Part shown: piece by piece, positions 35,676 through 48,435 of the stretch
Numbering within the stretch: the first letter of the stretch is position 1
Layout of the letters: each line of letters starts with the position of its first letter
Origin: Fusarium oxysporum f. sp. lycopersici 4287
Taxonomy: Eukaryota; Ascomycota; Sordariomycetes; Hypocreales; Nectriaceae
Length of the DNA stretch: 64,000 nucleotides
Assembly (NCBI RefSeq): GCF_000149955.1
Contig: NC_030986.1
Location: 4,615,870 to 4,679,869, forward strand
Reading direction: 5' to 3'
Notes under the pieces: model-generated
Databases searched by the model: none
The model's input: only the letters and a program-made list of their open reading frames with translations
What the model was told of the DNA's origin: nothing
Made by a program: the position numbers and the translations under genes

Positions 35676-37725
35676 ATGACATACCAGCTGACAGCCCTTT
35701 CACGGCAGACAAAACACGCCGCTGAGCTTTGTGCTCTCCTAGTTAATGATCTCCATGGCGAACTTCCTTCGGTACGTAATGTTTTATGTTATAGTTGTTT
35801 GGATACAAGCGAGGTTGTGGGGCTGACTTGCTCGTCGCAAACAGCGAATCTTGAATGCACTACTCACAAAAGGCCGGTCGACCATTGCGCAACTGGCCCA
35901 ACACACGTCTCTCACGCCGCGATACTTACGAAATGGCATCGCTGTTCTGATACAGCAAAACCTTCTTTACCACCACACAGACGCTAATACCGACATCACG
36001 TACTACCAAGCCGATGCTGATGCCTGTTATAACCTTGTACGATCAGGGAAGATTCTAAATGTGATTGAGAATCAATATGGCATCGCGGAGCGGGAACTCG
36101 CCCAGACTCTGATGCAACTGGGCCATGCCCGAATCGCGGATCTTTCTCAGGCTTTCGGGTCGAGGGCGCCCAAGCTCAATGGACATACCAACGGTGAACA
36201 TAAAACCCACGATGGCCTCATCGAATCAGAAAGTCACCTGAACTCTGTCCTTGTTCGCCTGATTCGAGCAGAAATCGTCGAGACTGTTCGGCCCGAAAGC
36301 TTCCGGAACCCCAGGGATGTCTATCGTGAGATCGAAGACGAAGTCACCAAACCTCGACCAGGCGAAAAGGTCACCAAAGGAAAGATCGAGGCTCAGCGCG
36401 AGGTCATCGAACGCTCTAGAACATATAGAGACCAGTCCAAGACTTTGAAGCGTCAGCTTGACATGAGCGGAGGTCCCAAGCCAAAGAGACGGAAACTTGT
36501 TAATGGAGCAACGCAAAATGGTCATGGATACGATGCTCCAAAACTGAACGTAAGAACGTCCAATGATTTACGAATTGATTTCACGACTGACATTCAACAG
36601 CCCAATGTGGTGGTCAAGATAAACTACGAAAGATGCTTGGTTGAGCTGCGGAACCAGAGACTTGCAGAACTCGCAACAGAAATGCTTGGGGAAGTCACTG
36701 GTGAAGTTTACCGCACAGTGCTCGATCTTTTAACTTCAGATTCTCCAAGGTGCCAGTCTGACCCTCTACTCGATGAAGTGACTCCTGGACAACAACCAAC
36801 TGTGACAACTATCGACATATTTGAGCACCTGGACGAAAATATCAACGTACAAAATGGGATCGGCAAGACTCCAAGAGATAAAATTGACTCACAGAGTGCT
36901 GAAAGGATAAGGGAGACAGCGCCGGAGTCAGATGACGATTCTGACGATTCAGATGCCGGTCCTCCCGGTCGAAGAAAGACGTTTGACGTTGACGATGAAG
37001 ATGATGAATGGGCTGACGACAACCATGATGGTACAGCTAATGGGGAACAAGAAAACAGAGTAAGATTTGAAGATGCTACGAATGGAAACGATACTCGAAT
37101 CTCCCAGATGCGCCGTCATCTTCTTCTCCTCGCAGAAAGCAAGTATCCGTTCATCCGTCACTGTGGGATGTACGGCCGCGGGCAATGGACAGTGGATTTT
37201 AGTCGCCTTGTAGGCAAGCTGCGGGAAATCGAACTGGACGCTATTATTGAACAATCCCACGGCCGCCATGGTCTACGCTTGACCCGCATTCTCCGAGAAA
37301 AGGGCAAGCTTGACGAGAAGATGCTTCCAGCCGCCGCACTCATGAAGAAGGGTGACGTACAAGGCAAAATGCTTGCGATGCAGATGGCAGGTATAGTGGA
37401 TGTTCAAGAAGTGCCTAAGGATAGCAGTCGACTTGCCAATCGAACGCTCTTCTTCTGGTACTTTGACAAAGAGCGAACCCAAACGCAGGCACTGGATGAC
37501 ATTTACAAGGCTATGCTCCGGTGCCTTCAAACCTTAGAGGTGGAGCGCCACAAGGAACGAAATATTCTTTCTTTTGTTGAGAGGAAGGACGTGCAAGGCA
37601 AAGAAGAGGAGGTCATGACCACAGAGCATTACAACAAGTACAACAGGCATCTGGGAGTGCAGGACAAGCTTCTCGGTCAAGTCATGAGGTTAGATGAGTT
37701 GGTATCTGTGCTTCGTGATTATTGA
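35676..37725 (+). CDS. RPC82: DNA-directed RNA polymerase III subunit RPC3 (C82)
   Basis: Exons are 35676-35771, 35845-36549 and 36601-37725, giving 641 residues, close to the 650 typical of the family. The N-terminal winged-helix segment reads AAELCALLVNDLHGELPSRI then LLTKGRSTIAQLAQHTSLTP, and further winged-helix regions and a C-terminal coiled coil follow. A central acidic tract (ESDDDSDDSDAGP, DDEDDEWADD) is a likely linker. The subunit works with RPC34 and RPC31 in initiation and open-complex stabilisation by Pol III. The second intron (51 nt) is stop-free and a multiple of three, but its GTAAGA, CTGAC and CAG signals and the join LN|PNVVVKINYE argue that it is spliced. Confidence 0.95.
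36550..36600 (+). other. Stop-free, frame-preserving intron in RPC82
   Basis: This 51-nt segment has GTAAGA, a CTGAC branch-like motif and CAG. Retention would insert 17 residues without a stop. Confidence 0.8.
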
Positions 37726-37894
37726 GGAGTAGAAAGGGGACGCCAAAGCATATATGTATTCCTCCCAGCTCAAACCTCGTTTGGAATTGGCGGTTGGCGT
37801 GGGTACTGGGTACTAGCGTTGGGTAGGAGTTTGGCCTTGCATCATCTCTGTATCCATATTTTAAACAACAACCCGCGAAAAGAACACATTAAAT

Positions 37895-37931
<37 letters not shown>

Positions 37932-38779
37932 TGCTCCTCGCCTTTGCTTCGTGGCTTCTTGATCTTTTGATTTGTTGTTGGTGAAGGTAGGACTTGGTGT
38001 TGTAGGTGTGATGGCCATCAGCAAGCATGCGTGTCCATATGGCCAGACAGATATCGTTTACCTGCAAAGACTGGCCTATCTACCTAGTACTGTGTATTTT
38101 GCTCACAGGGAAACTTCATTTTAGTTCTTGTACTCTAAGAAGCCCCGTACTTCAAGTCCTAAATCACTTTGCCTTGGTAGCTTCTTTCGTTATTTCGAGA
38201 CTGTGACTTTGAGGCTCGAATATTGAGCTCTCGGCCCCCGGGAATAATAGTATCCGGCTATCATGGCGTTGCTTCCGCGATGAGTTTGAACCTCGTCAAG
38301 TGTTCCTGGTTCATCATATCAAGACGGTTATAGAGGGAATTATCGCGGCTATAGGGTACCGTGATTACTTGTCAGTGGCTTGTATAAACTGTGGCTCGTG
38401 CTTGGCCAGGGGTTGTTGAGGGTCGAGATTCAAGAGTGGAGCCTCTCTCAGCACACCAGAGAAAAAAAATCATATGGAATCCGTTGACGGATAGCTAAAA
38501 GCTCCACGATTCTCCGACGTCGGTACATACAAGCGCAAATACGCCAGGGTGATTTAGCAGGGGTTAAGAACAAGGCCAGGGGATTCCTAGGAACTGAAAA
38601 GAGATAAGTGCATTGGGCGACAGGAAAAATTTCCCAAGCAGCCAGCTCTTGAGTCTTATACCCGAACTCTTGCTCTTGCGACAAGCTCACGATTCTGTTT
38701 TTTTAAACTTCGTGAAACTCCTGGGAACTACTGTCAAAGCAGTATCTTGACCTGATTTGTATTACTCTATCTCATCAAG
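37726..38779. promoter_or_regulatory. Intergenic between RPC82 and GGC1
   Basis: About 1.05 kb hold the RPC82 3' end, a 30-nt T run and the GGC1 promoter. No other coding signal is seen. Confidence 0.5.
37899..37928. repeat. Poly-T tract (30 nt)
   Basis: An uninterrupted T run lies about 170 nt beyond the RPC82 stop. Confidence 0.9.
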
Positions 38780-40163
38780 ATGTCTCCTCCCGTCGCTGCT
38801 GGTCGCGAGAAGGAGTCCGGCCTGGCTCGTGTCCTCGGCTCCGGTACGTTTCACTCCAATTGAGAAGGCGACTATGCTATTGCTTTACGATTTCCTGCAA
38901 TCGATATCTCTAGTTCGAGCTGACAACATCTTGACAGGTTCCGCTGGTATTGCTGAGCTGGCCGTCTTCCATCCTGTACGGAACCCCACCTCTTTTGAGC
39001 ACAACCAGTTGCGACAAATCTTGGAGTTGTTCACTAACCCCTCCACAAGGTCGATACCATTGCGAAGCGGTTGATGAGCAACCAGACTCGTGTAAGCAAC
39101 CTACCTCTCTTGATGCATGCCATTGGACAAGATATTGACAGTTTGTGCTTGTAGATATCCAGCGCCAGCGAGTTGAACAAGGTTATCTTCAAGGACAAGG
39201 CTACCGCTCCCCTCGGACGAAAATTCGTTTCTCTCTTCCCTGGGCTGGGATACGCCGCCGGTTACAAGGTCCTCCAGCGTGTGTACAAGTATGGTGGCCA
39301 GCCTGTTGCCCGTGATTACCTCTCCAAGCACTATGGAGCAGACTTTGAGAACGCCTTCGGCAAGAAGACTGGAAAAGCCATCATGCACTCTACTGCTGGA
39401 AGGTAGGATATGAAGACCTTTGTTTCTCGAGAAGCTTGAACTAATGCGCCCCACAGTCTGATCGGTATTGGTGAGATTGTTCTCCTACCTCTTGATGTCC
39501 TCAAGATCAAGCGTCAGACAAACCCCGAGGCTTTCCGTGGCCGTGGCGTCCTCAAGATCGTTGCCGATGAGGGTTTCGGCCTGTACCGTGGTTGGGGCTG
39601 GACTGCTGCTCGTAACGCCCCTGGATCTTTCGCTGTATGTGTGACATTCTGCTCCTTGAGTTGCTTTGGAAGACTAACTTGGCGTAGCTGTTCGGTGGAT
39701 CTGCTTTTGCCAAGGAGTACATTTTCCATCTTGAGGATTACAATAAGGCCAGCTGGTTCCAGAACTTTATTGCTTCTATTGCTGGCGCTTCCGCTTCTCT
39801 CGTTGTCTCTGCTCCCCTTGATGTTATCAAGACCCGTATCCAGAACCGAAACTTCGACAACCCTGAGAGTGGCTTCCGAATTCTCTCCAACATGGCCAAG
39901 AACGAGGGTCCTGGAGCTTTCTTCAAGGGACTTGTCCCTAAGGTACGTTCACCAGCATAGAAAGTGATGGCCGTGTTTCTGCGGCCCGCCAGCTCCCGAT
40001 CAACTCCCGATCAACTCCCGATCAACTCCCGTCCCCACTCTAGAACTTCTAGACGCTAACTTATCCCGCCCTGCAGCTGCTCATGACTGGTCCCAAGTTG
40101 GTCTTCTCTTTCTGGCTTGCCCAGACTTTGATTCCTGCCTTCGACACTGCTTTCAAGAAGTAG
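38780..40163 (+). CDS. GGC1: Mitochondrial GTP/GDP carrier
   Basis: Seven exons (38780-38843, 38938-38975, 39050-39091, 39155-39402, 39457-39634, 39688-39942, 40077-40163) give 303 residues. The three mitochondrial-carrier repeats carry the PxD/ExxK/R signatures PVDTIAKR, PLDVLKIK and PLDVIKTR. Segments FPGLGYAAGYKVLQRVYKYG, GIGEIVLLPLDVLKIKRQ and RNFDNPESG are those of the yeast GGC1 group. This carrier imports GTP in exchange for GDP across the inner membrane and affects mitochondrial iron balance in yeast. The last intron (39943-40076) holds a small tandem repeat. All junctions are GT/AG and in phase. Confidence 0.96.
39998..40030 (+). repeat. Three exact copies of an 11-bp unit inside a GGC1 intron
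   Basis: The unit GATCAACTCCC is repeated three times head to tail, with a partial copy just before it. Confidence 0.95.
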
Positions 40164-41272
40164 AGATGAGATTATGGAATATTTGAATTCATGTTAAAGA
40201 TAAATATACGAATCTAGATAGGTACCATCTGGACGGTGATGACGAAGAAGGCTTAAATGGGAGTTTAGACGGATCAGGTTATTTTGGGTTTGCTACGATA
40301 GACACGCCGCTGCCCCGATATGAGAGGATCGGCTTCGCTTGGAAGCCAGGTAATCTGTTAGTGAAGCAGTCGAGAGGCACTCAACTCTGTATAAATAAAG
40401 CGATTTGATTTGATACATGTCATCTGTTCTAATGAGGTACCTATGTGAGACAAGAAAATTTAAGGCCAAGCTTGATCCTAGGCGACAAAAATATCTAGGT
40501 AAGCCAGCCTGAGCTTGAGGTATTCTTGAATGATTTCGTCTGGGCACCCTCTTGTAAAGTCTGAAGTTTTCTTTGGGACTTGGAGGATACCTTATTGAAA
40601 GGCGTGATGTGACGGTGCTGGAATTGCTCACCCTCACCGTCACCTACCAGGGCATCAGAGCGGTAGGCACAGTTGCATTGTTTAGATTTGCTCGATACAG
40701 CCGCGAGCAAGGTCATGATCCCTGTTGAAATCCACAATGATGTATTTCATAGGCCCCTCTTCACAAGGCGGCCCAAAGGCCCTCAATTCGTGGTGTGATC
40801 TGCTCTGTTGTGAGCTCGTGATTTGCCAATGTCAACCGGGGGTACGGTACAACGACAGCCTAACGTCGAGTTAATTGTCAGTGCGGGAGGTTGCTCGGCA
40901 ACCAACCGGGCCCGAAACAAAAAATAAACCAGGTTGCGGTTACCGCAACGGACAGCCAAAGATTGAGTTATAGCTTCTCCCAACGCCATCTGAATTAAAC
41001 AATGCAACCAACTTTGATGCTCTAACTTCATTTCCTCCGATTCCACCACCCTCTTGTATCTGATACCTTCTTGGATTGTTTGTTATACTACCTGCTTTCC
41101 TGCTTGTTAGTTGCAACGAATATATTCAGAACTTACACCGCATTCCTCAATCCCCACCGACTTTGTTTGCGCTCTTGTAAATAGCGTGGCTGCGGTGCCG
41201 TCCGCATTCTTGCCATCGAGACGAATACACTTCTCACATACCATCACTTGTTTCCAAGGAACCAGGCCAGAC
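40164..41272. promoter_or_regulatory. Intergenic between GGC1 and the coiled-coil gene
   Basis: About 1.1 kb between two plus-strand genes contain no recognisable coding region. The 3' half should hold the promoter and 5' leader of the downstream gene. Confidence 0.5.
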
Positions 41273-44200
41273 ATGTCTTCTTCGGAGCGAGACAGTTCTT
41301 ACGACGGGGACTTTCAGCTGAGACATCAACAGTCGGCTTCTTCAGATCCCAATTTTCGAGCACTTGTTCCAATGTAAGTTTTCTTGTATATGCCCTCATG
41401 CATCTCTTGCGCCGACTAACAGGGAACAGGTGGGACAGCTCTGACCCCGAACGCTGCCCCCCTCCACTGCCTCTGAATCCGGGGTCGCCATTAACTTCAC
41501 GGGTGGGAACTTCGAGCGCTATCGCATCTGCTCACGCTGCACTTAACGAGCGAGCGAGAGAAAGCACCATGGTTCCTACCAAGAGAATAGAGTCCCCGAC
41601 AAAGGGACATCGCCGACTACAGTCTTCAGTCCGTGATATCAGCATGATGATCGAGGGTGCTAGCGGCCACAGCTCGCCATCGCGATCACCAGAGCGTCAA
41701 CAACGTCCAGAGACGCCCTCTCGGCCGCGGGATGCTGATAATCGGCCAAACGAAAAGGACTCTGTAGTGTCGAGCACGACACCAGTACCTGGACCCAGCT
41801 TGACGCCGATTCTGCGTCCTGCAGTTCGACGGCCTCCTCCTCAAAGCATCCTCGGCGAAAACACACCTCCGCAATCGTCCACCATGCTTGCTCTTCAACA
41901 CATGACCTCATCCACACCTGTCAAAGAACCGGAGAACCCTCTTACGGATATCACAAATGGCTCATTAACCTTGCCAAAAGGTCCCCAGAATCTAGAAGCG
42001 TTGTCGGATCAAATTCTCAGCCTGACTAGCATTGCGACAGGACTTCAGAAGGAGATGTCTCAGTTGAGCCGTCGAAGCAGGGACAATGCTACGGATCTCC
42101 TTAGCCTCAAGGAGGCTACAAATTCGAGAGATGAAGATATCCGCAGAAGCCTCAGAGAACTTTTGGGGAGCCATGGCAATGGCAACGATGGCCATAATAG
42201 GCTCCCTCCGGCTCGGGACCCCTTTGGAGGATATTACCTGGACAACAAGCCACACAATCTCTCTCCACCAAGCACCAGGGGTTTTCATCTCCCTAGAATT
42301 CCCTCTCCCAAGAGCTTTGGCGACTCAATTGAGCGAGGGTCCATCAGCACACCCTCTCTTGCTGGCTCTGAGGCGCCACCCTCCGTCGTTCTTCTGGAGC
42401 GAATCATTCGGGAGATGGGCACCAAGGAAGGGCAGGAGTCTCTGCTCGGCCGGTTACAGGAAGTTTCCAACAAACTGTCTGGCATGGCCACATCCCAGAA
42501 GTTGGACGAAGTCATTGAACAGGTGAAGGCGCAGTCCGAGCAGGCTATTATCCTCGGAAACTCTCTCGGCAGTCCTCATGCGAGCCGGTCTCGTAACCTC
42601 AGTTTTGAGTCAGAAAACAGCCGAAGCGATATCATGCCGGGCCAAGCAAGGAGCGCCGTTTCCCAGCGCGTTGAGCACATTATGAAGAATGAGGCTCGTC
42701 GAAATTCGGAGCCATCAGCCCGTGGTGCTGAAATTTTGAATGACGACCTCATAAGCATCATTCGCTCTGTCAAAGACAGCGTCTCTCAAGGCGGAGGTCT
42801 TACTGCCGAAGTCAAGGCTCTTGTCCGCGAACTGCGAGGCGAGGTCCTGGGCATGGGTCGTGAGATTGGCCGACGCCTCGAGCAGCAAGCATCTCGAAGA
42901 GGTGTTGAAGATCATGATACCCCGAGCAAAGATGAAGTCGCTCGCGTTATCGACGAGGGGCTTGAGCAAATGAAGGATCAGCTAAATCATGTTCTCCGCG
43001 AGCATAGACGCCAGTCAGCTGCTTCGGTCAACACTCAGAAAAGCGCTGTCGACTACCAAGAGATATACAATGCCATGAGAGCGGCCATCCAAGACAATGA
43101 GGCAACCAAAAGTAATTTGCCCGACTTGAGCCGAGAAGATGTAATCGAAGCTGTCAGAGACGCCTGGGAGAACTACAAGCCTGAGATCGAAGTGCAGCAG
43201 CTCGGACTCGAGAGGGACGAAGTCTTGGCTTGCCTGAAGCAAGGCCTTCAGGAATATGCGCCCCGCGATGACCATCCTCCCGCTGTGACTCGGGACGAGG
43301 TTTTCACTGCCGTTGTAGATGGTCTAAAGCACTTTGTTCCTCCTCAGGTTGATCAGCCCGCCACTCTTTCGAGGGAGGAAATCATTGACGCAGTTCGTGA
43401 TTGTCTTGAAGAGTTTGAATTCCCTGTGGCCCCAGGTACTGGAAACGACATCACTCATGAGGACGTTGTACACGCCGTTAGGGAAGGCCTCCAGGACCTC
43501 GATGTCCACTCCAGCCGGGCTCTGGTACCCGCTTCAGCCAGCAATGATGACGTTGCTGATCGTCTCCGGGAGATCATGGAATTTCTGCGACATGAGTTCA
43601 AGACGTTGTCCGAAGAGACTAAGGAGACTGTCGCGGCCAATGGACGTGAGACTGAGCAGGTACGGGATGTGACCAAGGACGGTTTTGAGAACCTTCGACA
43701 AGCTATGGAGAGTTATGTTGATCGTGCCACTGGCGCTGCTGGCCAGGAAGAGTTTATGGATGACCTTTTGAAGTCTCTGGAAGATTTCAAGGATGAGATG
43801 GCAGGTATTGTCTCAACCACCAACCAAGAATCTCGTGAGCAGCTTCAGACTGAGCTCGAGGGTCTCCGCGAAATCGTCAACTCATCTATGGTGCCTGCGT
43901 TGCCACCTCAGACCAACAACACAGAGATTCTGGAAGCCTTGAACACCGGCTTCAACAATTTGCGGCAAGAGGTTTTGCGACCACGCGCCGAGACAAGTGA
44001 AATCCTCGACGCACTCAATGACGGCCTCAACGACCTCCGGGCAGGTATGGACCGTGTCACGAACAAGCCTACCGACTTAACCGCCAATGACGAAATTCTT
44101 GAAGCACTCAAGACTGGACTCCACTCCGTCCGAGCTGATATTGAATCCATTCGCGACAGCAGTAATGACCGCGCCGTTGCCACGCTGGAATCTACACCTC

Positions 44201-47200
44201 CCGCCAACGACGAAGTCCTAGAAGCACTGAAATCAGGACTCAGTGGCGTACGAGCTGATATCGAAGCACTTCGAGATAGTCAGACAGAGAAAGCGGTCGC
44301 TGTGGTTGAGCCAAAGGAGAACGATGAGGTTCTCGAGGCCTTGAAGAATGGCCTCGATGCTCTCCGTGTTGACATCGAAGCTATCCGTCAAAGCACCTCC
44401 GAGAAGCCCGCGGCACCTGTCGACAACACCACCAACGATGAGGTGATTGAGGCTCTCAAGAACGGGCTTGACTCTCTCCGGGTTGATATTGAAGCCGTTC
44501 GTGACAGCAGCGAAAAGGCTATCGCACCGGTCGACAACTCATCCAGCACAGAGTTCATCGAAGCTTTGAAGAACGGACTTGAGTCACTGAAAGCCGATAT
44601 TGAATTGTCTCGGGACAACAGCGATCGTGCTGCACTCGGAGAGGACACCTCAAACGATGAGGTCATAGTTACTCTGAAGAATGGTCTTGATTCCCTCCAT
44701 GCCGAGATCGCAGCTCTTGCAGCCCAGGAGAAGCCTGATACTCCCATAGAGAACACTTCAAACGATGAAGTTATCGTCACCTTGAAAAATGGTCTTGACT
44801 CTCTTCACGCCGAAATAGTAGCAATCGCTACTGCCCAAAAGGCAGCAGCCGCTCCAGTCGACAACACCACCAATGATGAAGTCATCGAGGCCCTTAAGAA
44901 TGGCCTTGATTCTCTGCGTACCGACATCGAAGGACTCCAAGAAAGCAACCAGAAAGCTTTAGCCCCAGTTCCAGATACCAAGCCAAACGATGAGGTTCTG
45001 GATGCTCTCAGGACAGGATTAGAGTCTCTCCATTCGGATATCGAAACTCTTCGAGAAAGCAACAATGAACGAGCCATTGCACCTGCAGAATCATCCACCG
45101 ACGAGAAGATCCTTGATGCTCTCAAAACCGGCCTTGAATCTGTTCGTTCCGACATTGAGGCCTTGCGGGATAGCAACGGCGAGCGGGCCCTTGCCGCAGT
45201 GTCAACTGACAACACAGAGGATGACGGACCTTCCGAAAAGATCAGATCGGATGACATCAAGAACCTCGAGGTGCTGATTGCAGGACTTGCCATCAAGATC
45301 GACTCTGTCAAGTCTGAGAACCAAGGTCTTCAAAAAGATGATTTGTCTCGTATGGAGGATTTGCTTCGCACAGTTCAGGACAGCGTTGACGAGATCGCCT
45401 CCCGGGAGACACTCACAAGATCGGCTTCGGTAAAGAAGAAGAAGGAGGATGGAGAGGAAGAGACCGCTCGTGCAATTGTGGGAGACGGCGATGAGCCTGC
45501 ATCAAAGGAGGACATGCAAGCCATCGAGAATATCCTGCGCAACACCAAAGGTAAACTGGACGATCTTATTGATGGCGAGCAAGCCGTTCGAAAGGACCAC
45601 ATCGACAATGTGGAGGCCTTGCTTCTTGAGACTCGGGAGACTATGGGATCCCTTACCACTCAATTGGAGACGGTCTCCCGCAAAGAGGAAGTCACGGCCT
45701 TGGAAACTCTTCTCGGTCAAGTCTCAACTAGCCTTGATGAGATTAAGGAACACGCTGCCAAAGAAAGTGAAAATCCCGATAAGGTCACCAAGGCCGATGT
45801 CGAAGCCGTTGAAGCCTTGGCTCTTGAAGTGAAGACAGCTCTCGAATCTTTTACCAGCACCGACCTCGCTCTCCTCGCCCGCAAGGAGGACATTACCAGC
45901 CTGGAGGCTCTTCTTGTCAAGAAGGAAGATCTTGCTGGCTTAGAGTCTATTGTCAAAGACTTTCAGGACAAGCTGGATACCACAGTTGACGCTCAGACCA
46001 AGGCAATCGCAGTGCGTGATGAGGAGAGCACCTCAGTTGGCGAGCGCGTCACCGAGGTCAAAACCTTCCTTGAGGAACTACAGGGAACCATCAACGTCAA
46101 GCTTGAAGAGGGCGCAACTGGTGTCGAGAGCATTAGTAAGCTCCTTGAGACTGTCGGCGAGAAGATCAACAAGAACGAGAACGTCCACCAGGACCTCAAG
46201 GACATGCTTGATACCATCAAGACTGAATTTGAGGACTCGAAGGCTGTTGTGTCCGGCGTCAAGGTCGAGTCTAACGAGAAGCTTCAAGAGGCAACCGAGA
46301 CGCTAAGCACCAAGATCGACGAGAAGATTGGTGAGCTCATCACCAAATATGAGACTCTTCAGACTACCCTTGATGATAGAAGCAAGGTCAGCGAAGCCCG
46401 GGACGAGGCTATGGAGGCAGCCGTTGTAAGCTCTAAATCTGTCACAGATGAGCTCAAGCTTCTTATTGATACTCTGGGTTCTACTGTCACCGATTCTCTG
46501 GAGAAGATGGAGGAGGCTTCTAAGACTGTCTTCACCAAGGTGGAGGAGCTCGTGGCCCGCAGTGAAGAGACTCACACTGAGGACAAGGCCGAGCATCAGC
46601 AAACCCGCGATCAAATCACTGAGGCCTTGACGGCTGTTGAGAGCTTGAAAGGAGAGGTCAGCGAGTCTCATCCCAAGATCCTCGAATCTGTCAAGGATCT
46701 TCTTCTCCTTGTCGGTGAACACTACGAACACTCCAAGTCTTCGACGACCGATATCCAGGACAAGATTGTCGAGCACAAGTCTCCCGAAGAGCTCATGACC
46801 CTCCTAACACTTCTCACTGATGACAAGTTTAATAACACACATGTTCATGAGAAGTTGGATAAGCTTATCGAACAAATCTACAACGACTCGGAAGTCAAGG
46901 AACGCCTCGACAAAATCATCGAGGAAAAGTACAACGACACAGAGGTTCGCGAGAAGCTAGACAAGATCATCGATGAGAAGTACGACGATTCTCAAGTGCA
47001 TCAGAAGCTCGCTACCATCATCGAGTCCAAGTATGATGATTCGGAGATTCGGGAAAAGCTTGAGAAAATTATCGAATCTAAGTATGACGACGCCGAGGTG
47101 CGGGCTAAGCTTGACAAGATCATCGAAGAAAAATACGACGATGCACCAATCAAGGAAATCCTTGGCATGCTTGTTGATCAGAAGTACGACGATACGCCCG

Positions 47201-48435
47201 TCCGTGAGAAGCTTGATCTGATCATGGACTCCAAGTACGATGATACTTTGGTCCGCGAGAAGCTCGATCTGGTTCTGGATGGCCGATATGACGACGCTGT
47301 CGTGCAAGAGAAGCTCGACAAATTGGTCGACCACAGCGCCGTTGCCGATCATGCCTTTAGTCGCCTTGATACGTTGGACAAGGTTCATGCCTCAGTAGTC
47401 CAGACAGCTGCTGATATTTCTGAGTTCCTCTCAGCGCAGAAGCAGCGAATTGAGCAGGCTCACGAAGACCATACCAAGACTCTCCAAGAGACCATGGCAT
47501 CTGTGGAACGCAAGCTCGCGGAGAAGGATCACGTTGAGGCAGCAGTTGCAAGTCTCCGAGATGAGGAGGAGAGGCTTCGACAGAGTGTTATGACGTTGAG
47601 AACGGAACAGGAGAGTCTGATACGACAGAAGACACGTTTAACTGGTGATGTCTCTTCCCTTGAGACGGCTCTTCATATGCGCAAAGAGGAGCTCTACGAC
47701 ATGGAGTCTCGTGCAGAAAACCTGGAGCGCCGGATCCTCGAGGGTGTCATGGACCATTCTCGAGTCCTTCTCATGGCAAAGGCCAATAGGAACGGTGGCG
47801 ATGCTATGAGCCGCAAACGTGTTAGAAAGCCTGCCAACGAGGAGGAGTCTCCGGAAACAGGTGCACATGGCCGCAAGTCTATGGTGGGCATGGCACTGAA
47901 TGCTAAACGCAATTTGGCTGCTCCAGTACAGAACGGAGCAGGTCGCAGAATCGTTTCGCTCAGCCAGATCAACAACAATGTAGCTTCTGGAGGTGTCAAG
48001 CGCAGCCAGAGCGTACGAACCCCCTTGGGCGGCGGTAAAACATACCGCAAGCGAAGCTGGGGTGGTAATCTCGACAAAGGCCTCGCTGACAATGACAAAG
48101 AGAATACTGTCAATGAGACTGTCGAGGAGGTTGATGAGGCAGATGTCAAGTCAGCAGCAGCGCCAGAGGCGACAGAAGCCTCCACAGACGAGACAATAGT
48201 CATTGAATCGACACCCAATGATGAGGAAGCGGATGGTGGTGAGGGTGGCGACAGCGACAACGAAACCTTGAGAAGAAGCAGTCGAGGTACCGTAGTCACG
48301 AACAGCACAGATATGTATACGGATGGTGACGAGTATAGTGAGTACAGTTATACCGAAAGCGAGTGGACAGAGAGCAATGTTGGGACTGATGCAGGATCAG
48401 TGCAAGGCAACGAGGTAGTGGTCTATGGGAATTAA
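41273..48435 (+). CDS. Giant repetitive coiled-coil protein (2368 residues), function unknown
   Basis: Exons 41273-41373 and 41430-48435 join AT|G and read on without further introns. The start ATG lies in exon 1 (MSSSERDSSYDG); the large frame has no earlier ATG. Residues 1-300 are Ser/Pro-rich and disordered. About 660-830 hold degenerate REEVxxAVRxGL units. About 863-1300 hold 12 units of 26-41 residues built on NDEVLEALKxGLxxLRxDIE. Long coiled coils follow, then ten 17-residue units at about 1833-2002 (type KYDDSEVREKLDKIIEE). A last coiled coil (about 2030-2160) precedes a basic segment with RKRVRKP and TYRKRSWGG, which could be nuclear-localisation signals, and an acidic tail. A scaffold or tether role is inference only. 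Confidence 0.9.
43918..45230 (+). repeat. Twelve tandem units of about 36-40 codons in the coiled-coil gene
   Basis: Each unit has the core NDEVLEALKNGLDSLRxDIE followed by a variable Pro/Ala/Asp linker. Most units are 36-40 residues; the first two are shorter and divergent. Several DNA copies are nearly identical around AATGGCCTTGA-type segments. Confidence 0.9.
46825..47334 (+). repeat. Ten tandem 51-bp (17-residue) units in the coiled-coil gene
   Basis: The consensus is KYDD-x-x-V-REKLDKIIE-x. All ten are exactly 17 codons, with conserved Tyr-Asp-Asp at the start and Lys-Leu in the middle. Confidence 0.95.

Noticed and set aside
47694..48308. Minus-strand 204-codon Ser/Leu-rich ORF over the coiled-coil gene
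   Set aside because: It mirrors the charged coding strand; the composition is an antisense artefact.
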